In this document: positions 16,354 to 25,752 of the stretch, in pieces
Layout of the letters: every line of letters starts with the position of its first letter
Position numbering within the stretch: the stretch's first letter is position 1
The notes under the pieces: model-generated
Seen by the model: the letters and a program-made list of their open reading frames with translations, nothing else
Database searches by the model: none
What the model was told of the DNA's origin: nothing
Made by a program: the position numbers and the translations under genes
DNA from: Actinotignum timonense
GTDB taxonomy: Bacteria; Actinomycetota; Actinomycetes; Actinomycetales; Actinomycetaceae
Reading direction: 5' to 3'
NCBI RefSeq assembly: GCF_900155575.1
Contig: NZ_LT706966.1
Coordinates: forward strand, 1,096,352-1,160,351
DNA: 64,000 nucleotides

Positions 16354-17714
16354 GCCGCACTCACCAGCAGTTTGCGCGGGGAGGTGCGCAGCATGGGGAG
16401 AGCCGCCAGCACGGTTGCTCCGATAAGCACGGCGAGGGTGAGGGCCAGAGCGAGCGTTGTCGTACCCGCACTCAACTGGACCGCAAGATCATCCAAGGTT
16501 CGGGTGGCGGTGGTGACGTCCACCCCGCCCCCGAGCGGCGCCTGCGAGGTGAGCTCTTCCATCCCGGATTTCTTCACCGAGGCCAGCATGCTGGTCCCCA
16601 CCCGCTGGGCGACCACGGTGCTGAGCGCCACCCCGCACGCCGCCGCCGGAATAGTAATAAAGAGCAACTCCACCAGGTACTGGCCCAGAATCTTCGCTTT
16701 CGAGGTGCCGATAGCGAGCAGCACCCCGGTTTCGCGGCGGCGTTCGCGCAGCCACAGCACCAGAACCAGGCTGAGAAGCGCGAGGGCCAGCAGCGCCGTC
16801 GTTATAATCGCGCCGGTCATGACGCTCTGCACCCCGGCCACCGCGCCGGTAATCCCGGTGAGCAGCTGGGAGGTGCGGGTGAGCTGATAGTTACGCCAAT
16901 CGATGGGCAGGCCGCGCGCCTCGTTCATCACCGCTTCACTATCGGCGCCTTCGGCCACGAAGAAGGTGGTGTCCTGGTAGATCTCGGTTTCCGGGGTGTA
17001 GGCGTAGAGCGCGCGGGTGGTGGCGAGGTCCGTGTAGACCGCGTTGGCGAAAAGCTCGAGGCGGCGCGCGGCCGGCTGCGGATTATCCCCGCGCACCAGC
17101 CCCACGATTTCCACGGTGACTTCCGCGGTGGATTTCTTCGTATTGTCGTAATCGTAGGGGTTCCCGCGCAGGGTGAGTTTCGAGCCCACGGTCAGGCCGT
17201 TGAGCCGCGCCAAATCCTCGTGAATAATCGCCTTATTTTTATCTTCGCGGGTAATATGCCGCCCGGCCACCAGCTCCAGGGTGCCGCTGCGAATATTCGT
17301 TTCGTCCGCGCTGGCGCTCACCCCGCGCACGCTCACCGCGTTACCGAGCTGCGCCTCGCGCTTGGCGTCATATTCCTGGCGGTCCAGCCGGGCCACCTTG
17401 GCGCCCACCAGATCCGCGGTCACATCTTGGCGCGCGGTGTAGCGATCCACCCCGGGCAGGGCGGCGATTCGCTCCACGTCCGCGGGTTTGACGGTGCCGC
17501 CCCCGCGCGGGGTGCCGGAGTTATAGGGGGAGTTCTCCAGCACGAAACCGGAGCCCAGGGTGCGTTCCGCGTCGCGGCCCGCGGCGGCTGAGGCTGTGCG
17601 CACCGCCCCGGCCGAAACTAGCACGGTCACCACCGCTGTGATAATGACGAAAAGAAGCAGGGTACGGATATGTTTTCGGGCGACGTAACGCCACGCGCGT
17701 CCAGCTAAGGTCAC
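16350..17714 (-). CDS. FtsX/MacB-fold ABC permease
   Basis: A 454-residue paralogue of the next gene with the same layout: N-terminal segment (TLLLFVIITAVVTVLVSAG), an extracytoplasmic domain, and three C-terminal membrane segments. RRRETGVLLAIGTSKAK is the family signature. It is the first gene of the operon. The 247 nt upstream to thrC should hold the promoter, but I could not define one. Two different permeases plus one ATPase suggest a heteromeric complex for peptide or lipid export or antimicrobial resistance; no sensor kinase or regulator is adjacent. Confidence 0.85.
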   Translation of the reverse strand: MTLAGRAWRYVARKHIRTLLLFVIITAVVTVLVSAGAVRTASAAAGRDAERTLGSGFVLENSPYNSGTPRGGGTVKPADVERIAALPGVDRYTARQDVTADLVGAKVARLDRQEYDAKREAQLGNAVSVRGVSASADETNIRSGTLELVAGRHITREDKNKAIIHEDLARLNGLTVGSKLTLRGNPYDYDNTKKSTAEVTVEIVGLVRGDNPQPAARRLELFANAVYTDLATTRALYAYTPETEIYQDTTFFVAEGADSEAVMNEARGLPIDWRNYQLTRTSQLLTGITGAVAGVQSVMTGAIITTALLALALLSLVLVLWLRERRRETGVLLAIGTSKAKILGQYLVELLFITIPAAACGVALSTVVAQRVGTSMLASVKKSGMEELTSQAPLGGGVDVTTATRTLDDLAVQLSAGTTTLALALTLAVLIGATVLAALPMLRTSPRKLLVSAA

Positions 17715-17961
17715 TACCGGGTACCTTTCACGTCTTCGGGAAAATTTCTGATAGGTAGTAGCTTTTCTCAGCTTACTGGAGACTTCCTGGAGGCTTCGTG
17801 AAGAGAATGTGAAGAGCCGTTCGCGAGGTTCTGCGCGCCGGGCGGCCTGCTCCGGGCCGTGCGCCAGCAGTACAGCGGCCGCCCGTATTGCGCGCAGCCG
17901 GGAGCCACTATGATGGGAGAGCGGCCTTCTTCCCCGCGCCCACCCTCAGCGAAAGGCGAGC

Positions 17962-19437
17962 ATGCAGTTCATCTCCACGCGTTCCGGGATGGAACCGGCT
18001 TCTTTTACCGATATTCTGCTCGACGGCCTGGCCCCGGACGGCGGCCTGGTGGTGCCCGCCAGCATCCCGCAGGTGAGCGCCGCCCAGCTCGAAGCCTGGC
18101 GCACCCTGAGCTACCCGGAGCTGGCCGCCGCGATTATTGGCCTGTACGCCACCGATATTCCCACCGCGGACCTCGCGCGCCTCACCGCGGCCGCCTATAG
18201 CCCGCAGAATTTCCCGGGCGGGGTGCCGCTGCGCCGCGTGGATAACACCCTCGTGCTGGTGGGCCTATCCGAAGGCCCCACCATGGCCTTCAAGGATCTC
18301 GCCATGCAATTCCTGGGCCAGGCCATTCCCTACGTGCTGGCCGCTACCGGGCGCGAACTCACCATCCTGGGCGCCACCTCGGGGGATACCGGTTCCTCGG
18401 CGGAATACGCTTTCCGTGGCCAGCCGGGCGTGCAGGTGGTCATGCTCTCCCCGCGCGGGCGCATGTCCGCGGTGCAGCGCGCCCAAATGTATTCCCTCCA
18501 GGACCCCAATATCCACAACCTCGTCGTCGATGGCGTTTTCGACGACTGCCAAGACATCGTCAAAACCCTCAGCTCGGATATCGATTTCAAAACCCGCTAC
18601 CGCATCGGCGCGGTTAATTCCATCAACTTCGGGCGGATCGCCGCGCAGATCGTCTACTACTTCTGGGCGTGGTTGCGTTATACCGATGGCACTTTTTCGC
18701 GGGCTTTGAACGACGCCGCCGCTGCCGCGGCGCCCCCTCCCGCTCCCGGTGGGGCCGGCGGGGCAGGTGCCGGGGCCAGCCAGGTGGATTTCTGTGTACC
18801 CTCGGGTAACTTCGGCAATATTTACGCCGGTCACCTGGCCCGCTGCATGGGCTTGCCCATCCGCCGCCTGCTGCTGGCCACCAACGAAAATAATGTGCTG
18901 GAAGAATTCTTCACCACCGGGCGCTATACCCCGCGCTCGCGCGAGCGTACGTTCGCCACCTCCAGCCCCTCCATGGATATTTCCAAGGCCTCCAATGTGG
19001 AGCGGTTTATCTGGCAGGTGCTGGGGGAGGATTTCCTGGCCGCCTGGGCGCAGCTGGGCGCCACCGGGACGTTAGATATGCGCGATTATCTGCCGGAATT
19101 CGGGGAGACATTCGGTTTCGCGGCCTCCTCATCCCACCATGCGGACCGCCTGGCCGCTATCGAATGGACCTACCGGACCAGCGGGATTCTCATTGACCCG
19201 CATACCGCGGACGCGGTCACGGTGGCTCGCCGCCTGAGCGACGGCGTGGTCCCGGTGCTCGCCATGGAAACCGCCCGCCCGGAGAAATTCGCGCATACCG
19301 TGCGTGAAGCGGTCGGGGATGTGGCCGATGGCCTGGAGGAACGCCTGGCCGGGCTGCTCGCCCTCCCGCAGCGTGCAACCCAGGTTCCCGCCGATCCGGA
19401 AGCGGTGCGCGAGTATATCGCCACGCATTGCGCTTAG
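17962..19437 (+). CDS. thrC: Threonine synthase
   Basis: This PLP enzyme converts O-phospho-L-homoserine to threonine. The 491-residue length and sequence fit the long (fungal/gamma-proteobacterial-like) class: QFISTRSGMEP at the start, the PLP lysine in PTMAFKDLAMQF, GATSGDTGSSAEYAF, FCVPSGNFGNIYAGHLARC for phosphate binding, and ASSSHHADRLAAIEW. An Ala/Gly/Pro-rich insertion (about residues 252-272) is absent from most homologues and probably lies on a surface loop. AAAGGCGAG precedes the ATG. No T-box or leader peptide is evident. Confidence 0.95.
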   Translation: MQFISTRSGMEPASFTDILLDGLAPDGGLVVPASIPQVSAAQLEAWRTLSYPELAAAIIGLYATDIPTADLARLTAAAYSPQNFPGGVPLRRVDNTLVLVGLSEGPTMAFKDLAMQFLGQAIPYVLAATGRELTILGATSGDTGSSAEYAFRGQPGVQVVMLSPRGRMSAVQRAQMYSLQDPNIHNLVVDGVFDDCQDIVKTLSSDIDFKTRYRIGAVNSINFGRIAAQIVYYFWAWLRYTDGTFSRALNDAAAAAAPPPAPGGAGGAGAGASQVDFCVPSGNFGNIYAGHLARCMGLPIRRLLLATNENNVLEEFFTTGRYTPRSRERTFATSSPSMDISKASNVERFIWQVLGEDFLAAWAQLGATGTLDMRDYLPEFGETFGFAASSSHHADRLAAIEWTYRTSGILIDPHTADAVTVARRLSDGVVPVLAMETARPEKFAHTVREAVGDVADGLEERLAGLLALPQRATQVPADPEAVREYIATHCA

Positions 19438-19459
19438 TGGGCCGCCGGGCTGGTTCCCC

Positions 19460-19480
19460 GCGCGGCGCTGCGCGCCGCGC
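19460..19480 (+). terminator. GC-rich hairpin after thrC
   Basis: GCGCGGCGC (19460-19468) and GCGCCGCGC (19472-19480) form a perfect 9-bp stem with a 3-nt loop, 22 nt after the thrC stop. It has no T-tract; instead CGTCGTCGTA begins 1 nt later. Confidence 0.65.
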
Positions 19481-19481
19481 G

Positions 19482-19491
19482 CGTCGTCGTA
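19482..19491 (+). repeat. CGTCGTCGTA motif after the thrC hairpin
   Basis: Exact copy on the sense strand of thrC, 1 nt after the hairpin at 19460-19480 (context GCGTCGTCGTACCACC). Confidence 0.9.
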
Positions 19492-19606
19492 CCACCTTTG
19501 GGTGAGTGCGCCCGGAACCGGAGTGGCTCCGGGTAGTATTAGGGTGATGAGCCGCGCGATTGGCGCCGTCGCCCGCGCACGAGCCTAAATAGAACGGGGT
19601 GTATCC

Positions 19607-20563
19607 ATGGCACGCATTTTCGTTGTTGGAAGCATGAATTCCGATACTTTCCTCAAGGTGGAGAATTTTGTGGAGCCGGGAGAAACAATTTCCGCGCTCA
19701 GCTCCCACACCGCGCTGGGCGGGAAGGGCCTCAACCAGGCGGTTGCCGCGGCCCGCATGGGAATTCCCGTTACGATGGTTGCGGCTCTCGGTCGCGATGC
19801 GGTGGGAGATGCCGTTGCCACCGAGCTCGCCGCGGAAGAAAATCTTGATATGACTGCCGTGCTGCGGGTGAGCGAACCTACCGGGCAGGCCATGATCCAA
19901 TCCGATGCGGATGGCGAAAATGCCATCGTGGTGGTGGCCGGTGCAAACGCCGCGAATACCCCGGAGAATGTGGTGGAGCGCCTCGCCGCGGTGCAGGCGG
20001 GGGATATTGTGGTCTGCCAGCTGGAAATTCCCGAACCCGCGGTGGCGGCCGCCCTGGCGGAGGCCAAGAAACGCGGGGCTACCACGGTGCTCAATGCCGC
20101 CCCGGCCGCCCCGGTGGGCCACCTGCTGGAGAATGTGGACGTGCTCATCGTGAACGAAACCGAGGCGGATACCATCTTGGGAACCAAGGTGACCGACCGC
20201 GCCCAGCAGCTCCATCTGCGTTACGGCGGTTCCATCGTGGTGACGCTGGGAAGCCACGGCTGCCAGTATATTGACGCCTACCTGCCCGATGCTGATGTCA
20301 AGGCCGATGCGCTACCCGCCCACCACGTGGATGTTGTGGATACCACCGGCGCGGGCGATGCTTTTGTGGGGGCTTTCGCGGCCGCCCTGGCGGTGGGTGA
20401 ATCCCTGGCCACCGCGGCCCGGTGGGGCACGGCGCTTGGCGCTATCGCCACCGGGGCCTCCGGGGCGCAAGGCTATACGGCCAGCCGCGCGGATGTGGTG
20501 GCGCTGGCCGGTGTTGGCGCCGCTAGCGGCGCCGGCACGGAAGCCGCGGCCACGGAAAACTGA
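19607..20563 (+). CDS. rbsK: PfkB-family sugar kinase, ribokinase-like
   Basis: Ribokinase phosphorylates D-ribose at O5. The 318-residue protein has VVGSMNSD at the N-terminus, the first PfkB signature ALGGKGLNQAVAAARMG, substrate-region GETISALSS, and the second signature DTTGAGDAFVGAFAAAL with the catalytic Asp. VNETEADTILG matches the N-x-x-E motif. No ribose transporter or D-ribose pyranase is adjacent, so the true substrate could be ribose or another pentose or nucleoside. It is followed by a HAD phosphatase on the same strand. Confidence 0.85.
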   Translation: MARIFVVGSMNSDTFLKVENFVEPGETISALSSHTALGGKGLNQAVAAARMGIPVTMVAALGRDAVGDAVATELAAEENLDMTAVLRVSEPTGQAMIQSDADGENAIVVVAGANAANTPENVVERLAAVQAGDIVVCQLEIPEPAVAAALAEAKKRGATTVLNAAPAAPVGHLLENVDVLIVNETEADTILGTKVTDRAQQLHLRYGGSIVVTLGSHGCQYIDAYLPDADVKADALPAHHVDVVDTTGAGDAFVGAFAAALAVGESLATAARWGTALGAIATGASGAQGYTASRADVVALAGVGAASGAGTEAAATEN

Positions 20564-20660
20564 ACAACCGGAGCGGGTGCCGCGGGCTTTTCCGCCGCGT
20601 ACCCGCCACGGAAAACTAAGCACGGCGCTTGACCCCAGTACTACCCAGAAAGGTTTTTTC

Positions 20661-21524
20661 GTGCCTCCCGCACCTACCGAGCCCACACCTACCGATCTGA
20701 GCCTCCTGCGCGAGGCCGCCGCCAGCGTGAAACTCGTCGTCGTTGATATGGATGGCACCTTCCTCCTGCCGGGGAAGATTTTCCCGGAACGCGGCAATGA
20801 GCTGGTGGCGCGCCTGCGGGAGCGTGGCATTATTTTCTGCCCGGCCTCCGGGCGGCAGTACCAGACCCTCGCGGATATGTTTTCCGCCCACGTGGAAGGC
20901 ATGCCGATTATCGCGGAGAACGGGGCGAATGTGCGCCGGGACGGCGAGCCGCTGGCCACCACCACGCTGCCGCGGGAAACCAGCGCGCGGGTGGTGGAGA
21001 TCGTGCGCGAGCTCAGCGCGGCGGGGGAGGACGTGGGCACGGTGCTCTGCGGTGAGAAGGCTTACGCCGAACGCCGCGATAGCGCGTTCCTGGACGAAAC
21101 CCTCGCCTACTACCACGCGAATGCGATCGTCCCTGACCTCATGCCCCATACCGAGGGGATTTACAAAATTGGGGTGCTCAGTTTCGCCGACCCGCTCCGG
21201 CGCGTGATCCCGCTGCTAGAAACCCTCGGGCCGGGCGTGGATGTGGTGCGCAGCGGCGAACTGTGGACGGACGTCAATCCTTCCGCCGCCACGAAAGGCA
21301 CCGGCCTGGCCGGTCTCCAGGCGAGCCTCGGCATCAGTCCGGCGCAAACCCTGTGCTTCGGGGATTTCAATAATGACATCCCGATGTTCGAGCACGCACG
21401 CTTCAGCTTCGCCATGGCGAATGCCCAGCCCGATGTGGTGGCGGCCGCCCGCTACGTGGCGCCCTCCAATGCGGAAGAAGGCGTGCTCACCGTGCTCAAC
21501 GACCTCTTCGAGCTGGGCCTGTAG
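20661..21524 (+). CDS. Cof-type HAD-superfamily phosphatase
   Basis: A 287-residue protein from GTG 20661 with AGAAAGG upstream. HAD motif I is VVVDMDGTFL (nucleophile Asp plus acid/base Asp), motif II is the S in CPASGRQYQT, the motif III lysine lies around PSAATKGTGLAGL, and motif IV is CFGDFNNDIPMFEHA. A C2-type cap sits between motifs II and III, as in Cof/YbiV sugar phosphatases. The YbiV subgroup dephosphorylates sugar phosphates such as ribose 5-phosphate or fructose 1-phosphate. The preceding ribokinase-like gene makes a sugar phosphate a reasonable guess. Confidence 0.85.
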   Translation: MPPAPTEPTPTDLSLLREAAASVKLVVVDMDGTFLLPGKIFPERGNELVARLRERGIIFCPASGRQYQTLADMFSAHVEGMPIIAENGANVRRDGEPLATTTLPRETSARVVEIVRELSAAGEDVGTVLCGEKAYAERRDSAFLDETLAYYHANAIVPDLMPHTEGIYKIGVLSFADPLRRVIPLLETLGPGVDVVRSGELWTDVNPSAATKGTGLAGLQASLGISPAQTLCFGDFNNDIPMFEHARFSFAMANAQPDVVAAARYVAPSNAEEGVLTVLNDLFELGL

Positions 21525-21536
21525 CCGTCAGCTTCG

Positions 21537-22409
21537 CTAGTTGTGCGGGGCCTGCGGTGCTTGCGGGTCTTCACCTTCGCGGGGCTGTTGCGGTTCTTCA
21601 CCCTCGCGCGGTTCTGGCGCGGGCTGCGTTTCCGCGGGCGCTGCGCTTTCTGCGCGGTCCGTATTTTCGGGCGACGACGCCGCTGCTGGCGCAGCGGGCG
21701 GTGCCGGCGGGAAAACGGGATCCTGCGGCGGGAACTGCGGGCTCTGGCCGGCGAAGGGCGCTTGCGCGGCGGCGCCGGCATCGGTACCGGGCTGCGCGGC
21801 GCTGGCTACCGTGGCCGGGGTCTTGGCGATTTGCCAGATCCCGAAGCCCAACATGAGCACCGCGGCCACCGCGAGCAGGTAGTAGCCAATACCGGGAGCA
21901 ATATCCACATCCACGCCCTGGGCCTGCCCGTAAGCGATGATGGTATCCGCATCCGAGGGCTTGATATTAATAACCAGGTAAATCCCCACGATAACGGCGC
22001 CGACGATGCCGCCCGAAGACCACGTTTTCCGCACGGCGGCGGGCGCCTGGCGTACCAGCCCCACGAAAGCGCCAATCGCGCCCAGGGCCAGCCCGATGGT
22101 GATGAAAATGGCCACCGACTTGGTATCGGTTTCCCACAGCTTGACGCCGAAATCTTCCGATTGGGTGCCGGCGCTCATATGCAGAGTCCAGAAGTGTAGC
22201 GCCGTACCAATAAAACCGATAATGGACCCGGCCAGCACACCGAGCGGAGCCGCCAGCGGCGGAGTGGTGCGAACCGCGGGCGTAGTCGCTGCCATTGGCA
22301 CCGGTGCAGGTGCAGGTGTGGGCATCGGTGCGGGAGTGCCGTTGGGCTCGGGCGGATTCGAGGAGTGTTCCGAGGGCACGTCTGCCCCCTGGGGGAAAGT
22401 ATTACTCAT
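21537..22409 (-). CDS. Hypothetical membrane protein with Pro/Ala-rich tails
   Basis: From ATG 22409 the protein has 290 residues. The N-terminal 50 residues are Pro/Ala/Thr-rich. Four membrane segments follow (LGVLAGSIIGFIGTALHFWT, SVAIFITIGLALGAIGAFVG, GGIVGAVIVGIYLVINI, GYYLLAVAAVLMLGFGIWQI). The C-terminal 90 residues are Pro/Ala/Gln/Glu-rich and likely disordered. The family is not recognised; the layout resembles other actinobacterial proteins with short membrane cores and low-complexity tails. It is convergent with the HAD gene, with only 12 nt between stops. Confidence 0.7.
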   Translation of the reverse strand: MSNTFPQGADVPSEHSSNPPEPNGTPAPMPTPAPAPVPMAATTPAVRTTPPLAAPLGVLAGSIIGFIGTALHFWTLHMSAGTQSEDFGVKLWETDTKSVAIFITIGLALGAIGAFVGLVRQAPAAVRKTWSSGGIVGAVIVGIYLVINIKPSDADTIIAYGQAQGVDVDIAPGIGYYLLAVAAVLMLGFGIWQIAKTPATVASAAQPGTDAGAAAQAPFAGQSPQFPPQDPVFPPAPPAAPAAASSPENTDRAESAAPAETQPAPEPREGEEPQQPREGEDPQAPQAPHN

Positions 22410-22796
22410 ACCCCTAGTGTAGGGGCCGCGCCCCGGCGGCGGGCATGGCGGGCACGTTGTAGCGCGGGCGCAGTGGAACGACGACGCAGCACCGGGACAG
22501 GGGTCCCAGGGCATTCCCATGTTCACCCAGAGATATGAAACCCCTCACATGTGTCCAAAAATAGGTAGAGTGATAGGTAGGAATGCGGGAGATTCCGCGT
22601 TCCGCCCATAACCGTATATGTGCTCTCTTCCCGCGGGTAGCGAAGCGCCGTCGCCTCTCTACCCGGCCCTAAGTCCCTGTATCTGCGCTGCTCGCGCAGG
22701 GGTGAGGCGCGCGGGATACGCCGGGAAGCCCATCGAATATATCCACTACGCGGGCGGGCCGCGGGTCTGCTCGCACCGATACGCGGAGGTCGAACA
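22410..22796 (+). promoter_or_regulatory. 387-nt leader region before gabD with nested inverted repeats
   Basis: No gene is convincing here. Nested complementary segments can be drawn: CCCGGC (22662-22667) with GCCGGG (22720-22725); GTATC (22679-22683) with GATAC (22715-22719); and a hairpin CTGCGC (22683-22688)/GCGCAG (22694-22699). GGGTAG (22635-22640) can instead pair with CTACCC (22659-22664), which overlaps the outer arm, so two exclusive structures are possible. A ribosome-binding site (GCGGAGG) lies about 10 nt before the gabD ATG. No known riboswitch was matched. Confidence 0.35.
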
Positions 22797-24188
22797 ATGG
22801 CGTACAAGACAGTCAGTCCGTACACCGGTGAAATACTCAAGGAATATCCCACTGCCACTGATGAGGAAGTCAAGAAGGCAGTAGACGTTGCCCATAACGC
22901 CTTCCTGGCGTGGCGGGAAACATCGTATGAACAGCGCGCGCAGGTGCTCCAGAAAGCTGCCGACCTGCTGCGCGAACGCCGCACCGAATACGCCTCGATT
23001 ATCACCAAGGAAATGGGCAAGGTGATCGGGGAAGCGGAAGCGGAAGTCGATATCTGCATCGCGATGTTTGAAGACTACGTGCGCAATGGCGAAAAGTATC
23101 TGGCCACTCGCACGCTCCCCTCGGATAAATACGGGAAGGATTCCGTGCAGCTGCTCTTCCAGCCGCTCGGGGTGCTCTTCATGGTGGAACCGTGGAATTT
23201 CCCCTACTACCAGATTGTCCGCGTGGCTGCCCCGCAGCTTTTCGCCGGCAATACCCTCATTCTCAAGCACGCATCCATCGTTCCGGAATCGGCCGCTACC
23301 TTCGTGGAGATTTTCCGCGAAGCGGGCCTGCCCGAAGGTTGTTTCCAGAATCTTTACCTCTCCCATGACCAGTCGGAAATTGTGCTGGCCGATCCGCGGG
23401 TGCGCGGGGTGGCGCTCACCGGTTCGGAAGTGGCTGGGGCGGCTATCGCGCAGCTGGCCGGCAAGTACATTAAGAAGTCCACGCTGGAACTGGGTGGGGC
23501 CGATGCTTTTATCGTGCTCGAGGATGCCGATATTGATAAGACGGTCGCCTGGGCGGTGACCGGCCGGCACTGGAATGCCGGGCAGGTGTGCTGCTCATCC
23601 AAGCGCATGATCGTGGTGGATTCCGTGTACGACGAATTCCTGGAGAAGTACCGGGAAGGCGTCAAGCAGCTCAAGGCCGGGGACCCGATGGATCGGGAAA
23701 CCACCCTGGCGCCGCTGTCCTCCGCGGCAGCGAAACGCGATCTGGCCAAGCAGCTTGAGGAAGCTATCGCTGAGGGTGCCAAGGCGGAAGAAGCCGGAAT
23801 TGAGCTACCCGAGCACGGCAACTTCTTCCAGCCCACTATCCTCACGGACATCCCCGAGGGCGCGAAGTGCCGCTATACGGAATTCTTCGGGCCGGTCTCC
23901 CAGATTTATCGGGTCAAGGACGAAGAAGAGGCGATTACCCTCGCTAATGATTCGCCCTACGGCCTGGGTGGCTCGGTCTTTACCGAGGATCTGGAACGCG
24001 GCAAGAAGGTAGCCGCGCGGCTGGATACCGGGATGGTCTACCTCAACCATCCCACCGCGGTCGCGGCGGATATTCCCTTTGGCGGCGTGAAGAACTCCGG
24101 CTACGGCCACGAGCTCATCGACCTGGGTATTCACGAATTCGTCAATATCAAGGTGGTGGCCAATTCGCCCATCGACGGCGAATTCTAA
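22797..24188 (+). CDS. gabD: Aldehyde dehydrogenase, succinate-semialdehyde dehydrogenase-like
   Basis: The 463-residue protein oxidises an aldehyde with NAD(P)+. It begins KTVSPYTGEILKEYPTATDEE, as short Sad/GabD-type enzymes do. The catalytic glutamate is in LELGGADAF and the catalytic cysteine in WNAGQVCCSSKRM. PWNFPYYQIVRVAAPQLFAGN and FGPVSQIYRVKDEEEAI are family segments. The usual coenzyme motif KPSE reads LKHASIVPESA, a form seen in the YneI/Sad group. A convergent amino-acid permease downstream would fit GABA or another amino acid as precursor, but substrate is not determined by sequence. Confidence 0.85.
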   Translation: MAYKTVSPYTGEILKEYPTATDEEVKKAVDVAHNAFLAWRETSYEQRAQVLQKAADLLRERRTEYASIITKEMGKVIGEAEAEVDICIAMFEDYVRNGEKYLATRTLPSDKYGKDSVQLLFQPLGVLFMVEPWNFPYYQIVRVAAPQLFAGNTLILKHASIVPESAATFVEIFREAGLPEGCFQNLYLSHDQSEIVLADPRVRGVALTGSEVAGAAIAQLAGKYIKKSTLELGGADAFIVLEDADIDKTVAWAVTGRHWNAGQVCCSSKRMIVVDSVYDEFLEKYREGVKQLKAGDPMDRETTLAPLSSAAAKRDLAKQLEEAIAEGAKAEEAGIELPEHGNFFQPTILTDIPEGAKCRYTEFFGPVSQIYRVKDEEEAITLANDSPYGLGGSVFTEDLERGKKVAARLDTGMVYLNHPTAVAADIPFGGVKNSGYGHELIDLGIHEFVNIKVVANSPIDGEF

Positions 24189-24249
24189 GCCCTGATCGCC
24201 CGCGGCCCCAAGCAGCCGCGGGTGGCCCAATCTCCCGTGGGCCAGATGC

Positions 24250-24281
24250 ACCGGGCCGGGATGCGTGCATCCCGGCCCGGT
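24250..24281. terminator. Strong bidirectional terminator between gabD and the permease
   Basis: A perfect 15-bp stem with a 2-nt loop: ACCGGGCCGGGATGC (24250-24264) and GCATCCCGGCCCGGT (24267-24281). It lies between two convergent genes and is followed directly by CGTCGTCGTACTTTATT. Confidence 0.9.
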
Positions 24282-24291
24282 CGTCGTCGTA
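24282..24291 (+). repeat. CGTCGTCGTA motif abutting the gabD terminator
   Basis: Exact copy beginning at the base after the 24250-24281 stem, on the sense strand of gabD. Confidence 0.9.
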
Positions 24292-24303
24292 CTTTATTAA
24301 TAA

Positions 24304-25752
24304 TTACGCGCGCGCATGGCGCTTCTCACGCGAAACCTTCACCTGGTAGGCGATAGTGAGGAGCAGCAGCCAGGCCGGGCCAACGAAAACGGCCACGCGG
24401 TAGGCGTCTTGGAACAGCATGAGGACCACGCAGGCCGCCAGCGCCACCAGCACGAAAATGCTCGAGGCGAGGCCACCGGGCAGCTTGTAGCTGAGACCCG
24501 CCACGCGTTCCGGGCCGAGCGCGGCGCGGAATTTCAGCTGCGTGATCATGACCATCGTCCAGTTGATAATTCCGGCGATGAGGGCGATGGACAGCAGATA
24601 TCCGAAAGCGAAATTCGGGAACGCGAAGACCACAATGACCGCCACCACGGTCACGGCAGAGGACGTCAAAATTCCTACGTACGGCGTGCCCGCGCGCGAA
24701 AGCGTGGCGAAAATCCGCGGCGCATTTCCTTGTTGCGCCAAGGAATACAGCATGCGGCCGTTGGAATAGAGCCCGGAATTGTAGACGGAGAGCGCCGCGG
24801 TGAGCACCACGAAATTGAGGATATGGGCCGCGAAGGTGATCCCTACCGAATCGAAAATCTGGACGAAGGGGCTGGCGTGCCCGTCGATGGAGCGCCACGG
24901 GATGACCGCCATGATGATGGCGAGCGAGAGCACGTAGAAAATGAGGATGCGCTGAATCACCAGGTTGATGGCGCGCGGGATGGACCGGCGCGGGTCGTCC
25001 GCCTCCCCGGCGGTGATGCCGATAAGCTCAATGCCGCCAAAACTAAACATAACGACGACGAAAGCAAAAGTCGCACCCTTCAGGCCATTGGGGAAAACCA
25101 GCTCGGCGAAGGAGGTTCCGGGCGGAACCTGGTGGGGTTCTTGGAGTCCGACGACAAGCACCAGGATTCCCAGCACGATCATGCCGATAATCGCCACCAC
25201 TTTGACCAGCGCGAACCAGAATTCGAATTCGCCGAAGGCGCGCACCCCGAGTAAGTTCACCGCCGTGATGAACACCAGGCAGAAGGCCGCGGTGAGCCAG
25301 GTGGGGACCGCCGGGAACCAGTAGTTGATATACAGGCCGACGACGGACAGCTCCGACATCGCCACGAAAATGTAGTTAAACCAGTAGTTCCAGCCCGAGA
25401 TGAAGCCGGCGCGCGGGCTCCAATATTTGTAGGCGTAGTGGGAGAAGGCGCCGGGGACCGGCTCGTGCACGCTCATCTCACCCAGGGCGCGCATAACAAG
25501 GTAGATCGTGCAGCCGCCAATGAGGTAGACGAAGAGGATTGCCGGGCCGGCCAGGCTGATGGAGGAAGCAGAGCCGTAGAAGAGGCCCGTGCCGATGGCA
25601 CCGCCCAGCGCGATCATCTGGATGTGGCGATTGTGGAGGTCACGGTGCAGGTGGGCGCCCGATGCTGGTGTGCCGGCGGGTGCGGGTGAGGTGGACGTGG
25701 GTGTGCCGGGTGTTGGAGTTCCGGCGGGTGCCGGCGTGGAATTCGTGGACAT
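24304..25752 (-). CDS. Amino-acid permease, APC superfamily (AAT family)
   Basis: A 482-residue, about 12-TM proton-coupled amino-acid importer. The cytoplasmic N-terminus ends HRDLHNRHIQMIALGGAIGT, with GTGLFYGSASSISLAGPA forming the unwound TM1 region. EMSVHEPVPGAFSHYAYKYW is the family consensus. SFGGIELIGITAGEADDP in TM6 is the substrate-site helix. Close families include GABA, proline and aromatic amino-acid permeases. The convergent gabD-like gene makes GABA attractive but unproven. The first 30 residues are Pro/Thr/Gly-rich. Confidence 0.85.
   Translation of the reverse strand: MSTNSTPAPAGTPTPGTPTSTSPAPAGTPASGAHLHRDLHNRHIQMIALGGAIGTGLFYGSASSISLAGPAILFVYLIGGCTIYLVMRALGEMSVHEPVPGAFSHYAYKYWSPRAGFISGWNYWFNYIFVAMSELSVVGLYINYWFPAVPTWLTAAFCLVFITAVNLLGVRAFGEFEFWFALVKVVAIIGMIVLGILVLVVGLQEPHQVPPGTSFAELVFPNGLKGATFAFVVVMFSFGGIELIGITAGEADDPRRSIPRAINLVIQRILIFYVLSLAIIMAVIPWRSIDGHASPFVQIFDSVGITFAAHILNFVVLTAALSVYNSGLYSNGRMLYSLAQQGNAPRIFATLSRAGTPYVGILTSSAVTVVAVIVVFAFPNFAFGYLLSIALIAGIINWTMVMITQLKFRAALGPERVAGLSYKLPGGLASSIFVLVALAACVVLMLFQDAYRVAVFVGPAWLLLLTIAYQVKVSREKRHARA

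Noticed and set aside
17715..17961. A T-box or threonine leader before thrC
   Set aside because: No specifier loop, T-box sequence or Thr-rich ORF could be seen.
19547..19588. 13-codon ORF (ATG AGC CGC ...) before the ribokinase gene as a leader peptide
   Set aside because: It shows no amino-acid bias linked to the downstream function, no clear ribosome-binding site and no attenuator-like hairpin after it.
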